64,000 nt of DNA, taken from contig JAEUUC010000007.1 of NCBI GenBank assembly GCA_016787665.1, positions 310,001-374,000 of the forward strand. The letters are read 5' to 3'. Position 1 is the first letter of the stretch. The number at the start of each line of letters is the position of its first letter. Of this stretch, positions 50,399-58,909 are shown piece by piece. The DNA comes from Cyclobacteriaceae bacterium. GTDB lineage: Bacteria; Bacteroidota; Bacteroidia; Cytophagales; Cyclobacteriaceae. Position numbers and translations under genes: made by a program. The notes beneath the pieces were generated by a model that was not told the origin of the DNA, made no database searches, and was given only the letters and a program-made list of their open reading frames with translations.

Positions 50399-53392
50399 AT
50401 GACAAAACTCTATCTGCGCATACGCAGTTGCCTGTTGCTGGTCCTGATGGTCCTAACCGTCTCGGCAATGGCTCAAAGCCGTACGGTGACTGGTAAAGTA
50501 ACGGACTCGGGTGACGGCTCGCCCATTCCTGGCGTAAACGTGCTCGAAAAAGGTACCAGTAACGGTACGGTTACCGATGCCGATGGCAATTATTCAATCT
50601 CTGTAGGTGACAATGCCGTGCTGGTGTTCTCGTTTGTGGGTTACACCAGCCAGGAAGTCACGGTTGGTAGCCAGTCAACTCTTGACATCGGATTGCAGCC
50701 GGATGTTACCGCTCTCTCCGAAGTGGTGGTAGTTGGTTATGGTACTCAGGAAAAGAAGGAAATTACCAGCGCTGTCGCCAGCGTGTCTGCGGAGAACTTT
50801 AACCGCGGTAACCAAACGACTGCAGCCGGTTTGTTGGTCGGTAAAGTTCCCGGCCTGTCAGTAACGCGCCCCGGTGGTGACCCCAATCAGGCTCCTACGC
50901 TTCGTCTTCGTGGTATTACGACCTTTGGGGGTAACGCAGAACCTCTCATTGTTATCAATGGCGTGGTAGGTGCTTCCCTCGAAAACATAGATCCTAATGA
51001 CATTGCTACCATGGACATCCTGAAGGATGGTTCGGCAGCAGCTATCTATGGTGCGCGCGGTTCAGGTGGTGTTATTTTCATTACGACCAAGTCTGGTAAA
51101 GGCGGAGGTACGTATACGAATGTGAACTACAACGGTTTTGTTACCATGGACCAGGTGGCGAATAAAATGGATGTTCTTTCCGCTTCCGAGTATGTTGCGC
51201 GTGGTGGGACAAATTTTGGATCCAGCACCGATTGGTTCAATGAATTAACGCAGACAGGTTTTTCGCACACCAACAATATCTCCGTTGATGGTGCAAATAA
51301 CAACCTGACGTATTCGGCTGCGGTTAACTACCGCGATAATCAGGGGATTGTTAAAGGTGTTAATTTTCAGCGCTTGAATACGCGCGTGGAAGTAGGGAAT
51401 TCGTTTATTGATGGCAAGCTGCGGGCTAAGGTATCCTTGGCATATAACGACCGTGATCAGGAGTCTATTAACCTGGCGGCATTCCGTTATGCGACTATTT
51501 ACAACCCTACGGCACCTATTTTCGAAGGTACCCCAGACGATCAAAACGGTGGTTATTTCCAGCGCGATCTTTTTGATTTTTATAACCCAGTGGCGTTGGC
51601 CAACCAGCAACAATTTGTGGGTGAGCGCAAAAACTCACTTTCCAATTACCGCTTGGAGTATGATTTAATTGATAATTTGACTCTTGCCGTTAATTATGCA
51701 GTTGACCGTGAAGACGGTTTGAATGGCGCCTATTGGAGCACCAAAGATCGCATTGTGGGCTTTGGTGCAAAAGGCCAGGCGAGACGCGACACGTACAGTA
51801 ACCGTAGCCGTCTTTTTGAAGCTACCGCTCGTTACGATCGCAGATTCGGTGACTTGAATACAGAAATTCTCGTAGGATTTGGAGACCAGCTCAGAAGCTT
51901 TGAAGGCTTCGCGGCCCAGGTTCGGCAGTTTTTGTATGATGGCCCCGGATTCAATGGTCTGGACTTTGGCGCGATACGGCAGGGTCCGGGAACCGAGGTT
52001 TCCAGCTACTACAACGAAGACGTGTTGCGTTCTGTATTTGCACGCGCCAACTTCAACTACAAAAACACGTACTTCTTCTCCGCCACGGTGCGCAGCGAGT
52101 CGTGGAGCGGATTTGGCAAGGATGAAAAGACCGGTATCTTTCCCGCTGTAAGCGGTGGTGTTCAGATTACCGAACTGGTGGATTTGGGCGTGGTGAGTTC
52201 GTTGAAGTTTCGTGCTTCCTACGGTGTGACCGGCAATTTACCTCCGGCCAATAATTTGGCACTTCCCAACTATGGCCCCGCAGGCATTGTCGATTTCGAT
52301 GGCAACCCGTTAACCTCCAGTGACCAATTTGTCAGGGTTACCAGAGTGCGTGACGCTAACCCAACACTGAAGTGGGAAGAAAAGACCGAGATAAATATTG
52401 GTTTTGATTATGGATTTTTTGACAACAAGTTGACGGGTTCAATTGAGTACTACACCCGTAACATTGACGACCTGCTTTATGGTATAAACTTGCCGGCAGG
52501 GTCTCCGAATCCGTTTGGTGACAGTGAGCAGAATCAGGCAAATTTTGCATGGGCAAATGTTGGCAGCATCCGTTCTGCAGGGTTTGAGTTCAGTGCAACC
52601 TATAACGGTCTGAAATTTGGCGGTGTTACCTACACGCCCAGTTTCAATTTCACATTGTATGACAAGGCCGTTATCGAATCTTTCAAGGTTGGTGATTTGG
52701 GGGTTAGTGAGATCCGTTTGTCAACTCCGGGTTCTCCTGGCCAAAATAATAATGAAATTATTCGCAACCTGCCGGGTCAAACATTGGGCAATATGTATGG
52801 TCCAACCTTCTTGGGGATTGACGAAAATGGACAATATATCTTTCCAGCCGAGCAGTTGGATGCCAACGGGGTTCCTAATCCGGATGCATTTGGCGTAGTT
52901 GGTAATGGTCTGCCGGATGGTGAATTCGGGTTCACGAATGACTTCCGCTTCAAGAATTGGGATGTTAACTTCCTGTTGCGCGGTGCCTGGGGTCATGATT
53001 TGTACAACTCCTACCGTGGTTTCTATGAAAACCGGGATGCTGCTTCTAAGACGTGGAACAGCGTGGTTACTGACAAAACGCCTTTTGTTACGCAGAGTCC
53101 CACATTTTCTTCTTTGTATGTCGAAGATGCATCGTTCATTCGCCTCGATAACTTTACGATAGGATACAATCTGCCAACCAAAAGCAATGTGTTCTCGTCA
53201 GTTCGGTTTTACTTAACGGGCCAGAATTTGTTCACAATTACGAAGTATACCGGGATTGATCCAGAGATTCGGTATACAGACGCTGAGCAGGGTGATCGCT
53301 TTAATGCAGCTTTGGCACCAGGTCTGGAAAGACGTAATACCTATGCTACGGTGCGTTCATTTACATTGGGCCTTAGCTTTAAAATTAAATAA
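50399..53392 (+). CDS. susC: SusC-family TonB-linked outer-membrane transporter
   Basis: The protein has 997 residues with a signal peptide (about 1-22). A carboxypeptidase-regulatory-like domain (about 27-105: TVTGKVTDSGDGSPIPGVNV, LVFSFVGYTSQEV) is followed by the SusC-type TonB-linked plug (LSEVVVVGYGTQEKKEITSA, APTLRLRGITTFGGNAEPLI, IATMDILKDGSAAAIYGARG) and a 22-strand barrel ending LGLSFKIK. With the SusD partner nine bases downstream it should form a bin-lid importer for maltooligosaccharides. The glucan specificity is inferred from the amylase, SusE and GH31/GH13 context, not from SusC itself. Confidence 0.95.
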   Translation: MTKLYLRIRSCLLLVLMVLTVSAMAQSRTVTGKVTDSGDGSPIPGVNVLEKGTSNGTVTDADGNYSISVGDNAVLVFSFVGYTSQEVTVGSQSTLDIGLQPDVTALSEVVVVGYGTQEKKEITSAVASVSAENFNRGNQTTAAGLLVGKVPGLSVTRPGGDPNQAPTLRLRGITTFGGNAEPLIVINGVVGASLENIDPNDIATMDILKDGSAAAIYGARGSGGVIFITTKSGKGGGTYTNVNYNGFVTMDQVANKMDVLSASEYVARGGTNFGSSTDWFNELTQTGFSHTNNISVDGANNNLTYSAAVNYRDNQGIVKGVNFQRLNTRVEVGNSFIDGKLRAKVSLAYNDRDQESINLAAFRYATIYNPTAPIFEGTPDDQNGGYFQRDLFDFYNPVALANQQQFVGERKNSLSNYRLEYDLIDNLTLAVNYAVDREDGLNGAYWSTKDRIVGFGAKGQARRDTYSNRSRLFEATARYDRRFGDLNTEILVGFGDQLRSFEGFAAQVRQFLYDGPGFNGLDFGAIRQGPGTEVSSYYNEDVLRSVFARANFNYKNTYFFSATVRSESWSGFGKDEKTGIFPAVSGGVQITELVDLGVVSSLKFRASYGVTGNLPPANNLALPNYGPAGIVDFDGNPLTSSDQFVRVTRVRDANPTLKWEEKTEINIGFDYGFFDNKLTGSIEYYTRNIDDLLYGINLPAGSPNPFGDSEQNQANFAWANVGSIRSAGFEFSATYNGLKFGGVTYTPSFNFTLYDKAVIESFKVGDLGVSEIRLSTPGSPGQNNNEIIRNLPGQTLGNMYGPTFLGIDENGQYIFPAEQLDANGVPNPDAFGVVGNGLPDGEFGFTNDFRFKNWDVNFLLRGAWGHDLYNSYRGFYENRDAASKTWNSVVTDKTPFVTQSPTFSSLYVEDASFIRLDNFTIGYNLPTKSNVFSSVRFYLTGQNLFTITKYTGIDPEIRYTDAEQGDRFNAALAPGLERRNTYATVRSFTLGLSFKIK

Positions 53393-53401
53393 TCGAGTGT
53401 C

Positions 53402-54934
53402 ATGAATAAGATGAATAAGTTTGTTATCGTTTTGGCGGCCCTCATGGGATTCGTGACGGCCTGCGAGGCTCCGGATCAGGAAGTTTTTGATGAGATACCG
53501 CGCGAGGACGCGCTCGGTACGACTAACCCCGATGCGTTGGCTGCCTTTGCGGCCAGTGCGTACCGCCAGTTGGTAGGTACCTGGGGTGGTCACAATTCGT
53601 TGTGGTCGCTGCAGGAGGTCGCCTCCGATGAAATGGTGATTGCCCAGAAGGGTGCTGACTGGGAAGACGGAGGGCAGTGGATACGAGTGCATCGTCACCA
53701 GTATTTGCCTTCCGAGCAGTCTGTCGGGAATGGATGGGGTTATTGCTATACCGCTATAGGTAACATCAATAACTTGTTGAAATCGTTTGGTGGCAACGCA
53801 CTTCTAAGATCAGAGCTTGAAGTTACACGCGCCATGATTTATTTGTGGCTGATTGATGCCTACGGCAACGTTCCCATTATTACCGAGGAGACTACCGATA
53901 CTACTCCTCCGACAGCACCTCGCGCGCAAGTTTACGACTTCATCGAGAAAAGCATCATAGGTGGAACCTTTGCCGGCAAGGTATTTGCGAATAACCTGGC
54001 AAACTTGAGTGCTCAAAAAACGTATGCCACGATGAACCGTTGGGTGGCTAACGTGGTTTTGGCCAAGTTGTACCTGAATGCGCAGGTTTACAAGGGTGCA
54101 CAAGAGTGGCAGAAAGCCGCTGATGCATGCCAGGTCGTTATTGGGTCTGGTTTGTATTCGTTAGCCCCTACGTTTAAAGATAACTTTGTGACTAATAACG
54201 CGGGGTCCCCTGAAAACATCTTTGTTATCAACTACGATGAGAATAATGCAGAAGGGTTTAACCTGCCCCAAATGACGGGTCACTACCTGACTCAGCAAAC
54301 GTTTAACCTGACCGACCAACCGTGGAATGGTTATGCTTCGCTCGAGGCGTTTTACAATTCATTTGAGACCGCTGACGCCCGCAGGGGTGCAAGCTTCCTG
54401 GTGGGTCCGCAGTTTAGCTCGGGTGGCGTTCGATTGAGAGATCTCAGCGCGGAGCCTGGGGATCCGGATGGTCAGGATTTGACGTTTACTCCTGAAATCA
54501 ACATGTTAGCCCCTAACAGTTTCCGTCAAGCGGGCGCTCGCGTGGGTAAGTGGGAGTTCCGTTTGGGTGCGCGGCCCAGTTTGAGTAACGACTTCCCGAT
54601 TTATCGTTATGCTGATGTGTTGTTGATGCGTGCCGAGGCCCTATGGCGTATTAACCCAGCCAGTGCAGAAGCACTCACCTTGGTTAATCAGGTGCGTGCC
54701 CGTGCCGGAGTAGCTGCTTTCCTGGCTGCTCAAATGACAGCCGATAACCTACTGGCCGAACGTGGCCGTGAGATGTTTGCGGAAGGTCATCGCAGATCGG
54801 ACTTGATCCGTTTTGGAAGGTATAATGACCCCTGGTGGGAAAAGTCGGCATCAGCAACTACTCGGAATTTGTTCCCGATACCGCAAGGTCAGTTGCTGAT
54901 TAATCCTGACCTCGTCCAGAATCCGGGTTATTAA
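53402..54934 (+). CDS. susD: SusD/RagB-family nutrient-binding lipoprotein
   Basis: The 510-residue protein has a signal peptide and lipobox VTAC (C21). SusD features include the N-terminal TPR-like helices, GNINNLLKSFGGN, a RAMIYLWLIDAYGNVPIITE segment that is nearly invariant in the family, a long central carbohydrate-binding region, and the C-terminal ALTLVNQVRARAGVAAF, LLAERGREMFAEGHRRSDLI, RFGRYNDPWW and LFPIPQGQLLINPDLVQNPG. It forms the lid over SusC. It ends the starch operon and is followed by a strong intrinsic terminator. Confidence 0.95.
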   Translation: MNKMNKFVIVLAALMGFVTACEAPDQEVFDEIPREDALGTTNPDALAAFAASAYRQLVGTWGGHNSLWSLQEVASDEMVIAQKGADWEDGGQWIRVHRHQYLPSEQSVGNGWGYCYTAIGNINNLLKSFGGNALLRSELEVTRAMIYLWLIDAYGNVPIITEETTDTTPPTAPRAQVYDFIEKSIIGGTFAGKVFANNLANLSAQKTYATMNRWVANVVLAKLYLNAQVYKGAQEWQKAADACQVVIGSGLYSLAPTFKDNFVTNNAGSPENIFVINYDENNAEGFNLPQMTGHYLTQQTFNLTDQPWNGYASLEAFYNSFETADARRGASFLVGPQFSSGGVRLRDLSAEPGDPDGQDLTFTPEINMLAPNSFRQAGARVGKWEFRLGARPSLSNDFPIYRYADVLLMRAEALWRINPASAEALTLVNQVRARAGVAAFLAAQMTADNLLAERGREMFAEGHRRSDLIRFGRYNDPWWEKSASATTRNLFPIPQGQLLINPDLVQNPGY

Positions 54935-54955
54935 TTGAATTTTAGTTCTGTAATG

Positions 54956-54990
54956 AAGGCGATCCGTTAAGGGTCGCCTTCTTTTTTTTT
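54956..54990 (+). terminator. Intrinsic terminator of the susECD operon
   Basis: A ten-pair stem (AAGGCGATCC / GGGTCGCCTT, one G-U pair) with a GTTAA loop is followed by nine T residues. It separates the starch locus from the CRTAC1-like cluster, whose promoter begins 11 bases later. Confidence 0.9.
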
Positions 54991-55000
54991 GCAGATAGCG

Positions 55001-55008
55001 TACTTTTG
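55001..55008 (+). promoter_or_regulatory. Bacteroidota -7 element (TACTTTTG) for the CRTAC1-like cluster
   Basis: TACTTTTG matches TAnnTTTG exactly and ends nine bases before ATG 55018, predicting a leader of only about six bases. The in-frame TTG at 55006 lies within it and cannot be the start. Confidence 0.6.
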
Positions 55009-55017
55009 TCGCTTCAT

Positions 55018-58000
55018 ATGAGATGGGTTGTGTTCATGCTGCCGGTCGTGTTTCTGGCTGCGGCCTGCGGGAGTCGGGTTGAATCCGAAGAAGGTTTGCT
55101 TCGTCTTCAGCCGGCCGCCCGGACCGGTATTGGCTTCATGAACACGCTGACCTATACGGAGGCATTCAATTGTTACACCTATCGCAATTTCTATAATGGA
55201 GCGGGGGTAGCTGTGGGGGATATCAACAATGACGGACTTGTGGATATCTACTTCTCGGGTAATCAGGTGGATAACAAACTTTACCTGAACAAAGGGGGAT
55301 TTGTCTTTGATGATATTACCGAGCGGGCGGGTGTGGCTTGCCAAAATATTTGGTCTACCGGGGTTAGTATGGCCGATGTAAATGGGGATGGATGGCTTGA
55401 TATTTTTGTCTGTAAATCGGGACCACCTCGTGACGGGGTTCGCCATAATGAATTGTTTATCAATAATGGCGATCTGACTTTTCGGGAAGAGGCGGCTAAG
55501 TGGGGAGTTGCCGATGAGGGGCTATCGGTGCATGGTGTTTTTTTTGACTATGACCATGACGATGACTTGGACTTGTATTTGTTGAACAACTCGAACCGGC
55601 AGGTTGGCATCTATGATTTGCAGGAGGGGCAACGCGAAATTCGTGATCCGTTTGGAGGCAATAAACTGTACCGAAATGACGGTGATCGGTTTCGGGACGT
55701 GAGTGCCGAGGCCGGCATTTACTCGAGTTCCATTGGATTCGGACTCGGGGTTGTAGCTGCGGATGTCAACCGGGATGGTTGGCAGGATCTTTTTGTTTCC
55801 AATGATTTTTTTGAGCGTGACTACTTATATCTGAACCAAAAAAACGGGACCTTCCGCGAGTCCCTTAATGAGGTGCTGTTAGAAACCAGTCTGGGCTCCA
55901 TGGGGGCGGATATTGCGGATCTGACCAATGATGGATTTCCGGAGATCTACGTCACGGAAATGTTACCCGGCACCTTCGAGCGAATTCGTACGAAAGCGTC
56001 TTTTGAGGATTGGAATAAGTTTAGCGAGAATGTTCGCAGTGGCTACGGACATCAGTTTTCACGAAATGTACTTCAACTGAATAACCGTTGGTTACCGGGT
56101 TCAGATAGTCGGGTGACTTTTAGTGAAATTGCCCGATTTGGCCGCGTTCATGCCACCGATTGGAGTTGGGGAGCTCTCATTTTCGATATCAACCACGATG
56201 GCTTAAAGGATATCTACGTAGCCAATGGTATTCCAAAAGATCTGCTTGATCAGGATTACATTCACTATACATCACCCCCCATGTTGGCCTCTGCCGAGTT
56301 TAGGCGCGATAGTTCTTTGATGACCAGGTTGATTGATGCTATTCCGTCTTCTCCGCAACGCGATGCCCTTTTGTTGAATCAGGGGGATAGTACCTTTCGA
56401 GATAGGAGTTCCGAAGCCGGCATGGCACCGGACTATTCGAACGGAGCTGCCTACGCGGATTTTGATAACGATGGGGACTTGGATTTGGTGGTAAACCGAA
56501 TTAATGAAGTGGCTGCGTTGTATGAGAATACCGCGTCTGGGGTTGATTTTGACCGTCACTATCTTCAAATCAAACTCGTTGGACGGGGAGGCAACACTTC
56601 GGCCATCGGTGCACAGGTTAGCGCCTACTGTGCTGGCAAATTGTTTTATGTTGAGCAATCGCCCGTCAGAGGCTATTTGTCAACCGTAGATGAGCGCCTT
56701 CACATCGGGTTGGGGCGGTATCAAAAAATTGACTCGTTGGTCGTACTATGGACTGACGGTACAAAATCGCGGTACCTGGATGTACCCGCCAATCAAATGC
56801 TGGTAGTTCGACAGGTAGCGACATCTCCCATTGAAGCCGTTTCACGTGAATTCGACCCTTTGCTTCGGCCGGATACGGCCTGGTTCTCAGTCCATGAACG
56901 GATATCCACTCAGTTTCAGGACTTCGATCGTGACCGGCTGATTTTTGATATGGTGAGCAATGAAGGACAGCGCATGGAAGTCGGTGATGTGGACGGAGAT
57001 GGACTTAGTGATTTGTTTGTGGGTGGTGCAGCCGGGCAGTCGGGTGAATTGTGGTTGCAAAAAGAGAATTTTCGATGGGAACGTTCTGTGCAGCCCGCGT
57101 TTGATCAGGATAAAGACTACGAGGATCGTGACGCGGTTTTCTTCGATGCCGATACTGATGGTGATCTAGATTTGTTCGTGGCCAGCGGAGGGTATCAGCC
57201 CGGTTTCGGATCAAACCTTCTCGAAGACCGCTTGTACGTGAACAACGGAAGTGGGATCTTCTTACGGAAACGGGACTGGCTCCGATCTTTACTTTTATTT
57301 GAGCCAACCTCGGCTGTAACGGTGCTTGATTTTAATCGAGATGGTCTGCCGGATCTCGTGACCGCGAGTCGACTGATACCATTTGCTTACGGACGCTCTG
57401 CCGATGCGCATCTATTGTTGAATCGTGGTGGCATTTTTGAGGAAGTCACGGATCGCATGGCCCCCGGATTCAGAGGCCTGGGTTTGTTGACTGGCGTGGA
57501 AGCGATTGACTTCGATAGTGATGGCGATGACGATCTGGTATTTGCCGGTGAGTGGATGGGTGTCACCCTGTTTGAGAATCAGGATGGTCGGTTCATCGAT
57601 CGTTCGGATAAGCTCGGATTACAGAATATCAGGGGCAGATGGATGTGTGTAAAAGTTGCTGATCTGAACGGAGATGGCCGGCCGGATTTGGTGCTGGGTA
57701 ACGAAGGATTAAATGTTCGTTATCCGTCAAGTGCGAAAACTCCCTCTTGGCTTTTCGTAGGTGATTTTGACCAGAATGGGTCGGTGGAGCAGTTGCCGTG
57801 TACTCAGGTGGGCGATCAGGTTTGGCCGATACCGCTACTTCCTGACCTGATCAAACAAATGCCTTCTCTTCGAAAGCGATTCCTGACGTTTTCTTCGTAT
57901 AGTCAGGCCCGTGTGACAGACCTACTTTTACCTGAGCAGTTGGCAAAGGCGCAGAAGCTAATGATTAATGAATCGCGGTCGATAACCTTGGTGAATGAAG

Positions 58001-58344
58001 GAGGATGGAAGTTTAACGCAATTCCATTGCCTTCTGCTGCGCAAATTACTCGTTTGTATGGAGTTGAGGTGGCGGATTTTAACCGAGATGGATTGGTGGA
58101 TTTGATTGTTGGCGGCAATCAATACCGGGCCAAGCCGGAAATGGGGATTCAGGGTGCCGGTTATGGCCAGGTGTTACTCGGCAGTGGCAACGGCCATTTT
58201 ACTCCAATTTCGCCCGGTCGCTCGGGGGTTTATGTTCCGGGGGAAATCCGGGACATTAAAAAGCTCGGGAGCGATGGTCGACAACACATTTTGATTCTGC
58301 GAAACAATGAAAGAATAAGCATTTATGAATATGGGAAGAAATAG
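55018..58344 (+). CDS. FG-GAP/ASPIC-UnbV (CRTAC1-like) lipoprotein, copy A
   Basis: The protein is 1108 residues from ATG 55018 (MRWVVFMLPVVFLAAACGS, lipobox AAAC). It has two predicted beta-propellers of FG-GAP/VCBS repeats. The first (about 55-500) carries calcium-type DxNxDGxxD loops such as DINNDGLVDIYF, DVNGDGWLDIFV, DVNRDGWQDLFV and DFDNDGDLDLVV. An ASPIC/UnbV segment follows (about 530-600: SAIGAQVSAYCAGKLFYVEQ, GLGRYQKIDSLVVLWTDG). The second propeller (about 640-1100) has DVDGDGLSDLFV and DFNRDGLPDLV. The family resembles animal CRTAC1 and binds calcium; its bacterial ligand is unknown. It is the first gene of a run of overlapping lipoprotein genes and has its own promoter. Confidence 0.9.
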   Translation: MRWVVFMLPVVFLAAACGSRVESEEGLLRLQPAARTGIGFMNTLTYTEAFNCYTYRNFYNGAGVAVGDINNDGLVDIYFSGNQVDNKLYLNKGGFVFDDITERAGVACQNIWSTGVSMADVNGDGWLDIFVCKSGPPRDGVRHNELFINNGDLTFREEAAKWGVADEGLSVHGVFFDYDHDDDLDLYLLNNSNRQVGIYDLQEGQREIRDPFGGNKLYRNDGDRFRDVSAEAGIYSSSIGFGLGVVAADVNRDGWQDLFVSNDFFERDYLYLNQKNGTFRESLNEVLLETSLGSMGADIADLTNDGFPEIYVTEMLPGTFERIRTKASFEDWNKFSENVRSGYGHQFSRNVLQLNNRWLPGSDSRVTFSEIARFGRVHATDWSWGALIFDINHDGLKDIYVANGIPKDLLDQDYIHYTSPPMLASAEFRRDSSLMTRLIDAIPSSPQRDALLLNQGDSTFRDRSSEAGMAPDYSNGAAYADFDNDGDLDLVVNRINEVAALYENTASGVDFDRHYLQIKLVGRGGNTSAIGAQVSAYCAGKLFYVEQSPVRGYLSTVDERLHIGLGRYQKIDSLVVLWTDGTKSRYLDVPANQMLVVRQVATSPIEAVSREFDPLLRPDTAWFSVHERISTQFQDFDRDRLIFDMVSNEGQRMEVGDVDGDGLSDLFVGGAAGQSGELWLQKENFRWERSVQPAFDQDKDYEDRDAVFFDADTDGDLDLFVASGGYQPGFGSNLLEDRLYVNNGSGIFLRKRDWLRSLLLFEPTSAVTVLDFNRDGLPDLVTASRLIPFAYGRSADAHLLLNRGGIFEEVTDRMAPGFRGLGLLTGVEAIDFDSDGDDDLVFAGEWMGVTLFENQDGRFIDRSDKLGLQNIRGRWMCVKVADLNGDGRPDLVLGNEGLNVRYPSSAKTPSWLFVGDFDQNGSVEQLPCTQVGDQVWPIPLLPDLIKQMPSLRKRFLTFSSYSQARVTDLLLPEQLAKAQKLMINESRSITLVNEGGWKFNAIPLPSAAQITRLYGVEVADFNRDGLVDLIVGGNQYRAKPEMGIQGAGYGQVLLGSGNGHFTPISPGRSGVYVPGEIRDIKKLGSDGRQHILILRNNERISIYEYGKK

Positions 58345-58909
58345 GATTGTTGCCTTTTATCTCGTAGTGGCTTTGTTTTTAGCGGGGTGCCAAGAGTCCA
58401 AATATGAACGACTGGTAAAGACGGAGTTGGCGCGTAACGTGCGGTATGATAGTTTGTTTTTGGGGCTTTCGTTTAATATGCCGAGGAAGTCTTTTTTTGA
58501 ACATTGTTGGAACCTAAACAAGCAACAGGTTGTCACCAACGGACCTGGTCCGTTGTCCGTTCAGCACTACCTTGACTCTTCCTTTTTGGCATACCCATCG
58601 TATATGCGGTTCTATCCGGAATTTGCCGAAGAGAAGATTTGCAAGATGCCGGTTGATTTTACCTACGTTTTCTGGGCACCCTGGAACCCCAGCATGTCAG
58701 CCGACTCATTGGAGTTGCGCGTGAAGGATTTGTTCGAGAAGTGGTACGGTGGTGAGTTCTTGCTGGTAGAAAATAAGGACAGGAACGCCCGTGTATGGGT
58801 TAAGGTGGATGGCAACCGGAGAATCCGCATCTTTAAAATGAATATTTCAACGGTGCGGGCAGATTTTGTAGACTTGATGAACCCGGCTAACGATAAACGT
58901 AACGATTAA
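58325..58909 (+). CDS. Small lipoprotein between two CRTAC1-like genes (unrecognised)
   Basis: The 194-residue protein starts at ATG 58325 (or ATG 58331), overlapping the end of copy A by 20 bases. The signal peptide ends in lipobox LAGC (about C22). The mature part has RYDSLFLGLSFNMPRKSFFE, HCWNLNKQQVVTNGP, a tryptophan-rich YVFWAPWNPSMSADSLELRV and a KDLFEKWYGG helix. It ends with strands RVWVKVDGNRRIRIFKMNIS. I do not recognise the family and see no catalytic motif. Its stop shares a base with the start of copy B (TAATG), so the cluster depends on it being translated in register with its neighbours. Confidence 0.75.
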   Translation: MNMGRNRIVAFYLVVALFLAGCQESKYERLVKTELARNVRYDSLFLGLSFNMPRKSFFEHCWNLNKQQVVTNGPGPLSVQHYLDSSFLAYPSYMRFYPEFAEEKICKMPVDFTYVFWAPWNPSMSADSLELRVKDLFEKWYGGEFLLVENKDRNARVWVKVDGNRRIRIFKMNISTVRADFVDLMNPANDKRND

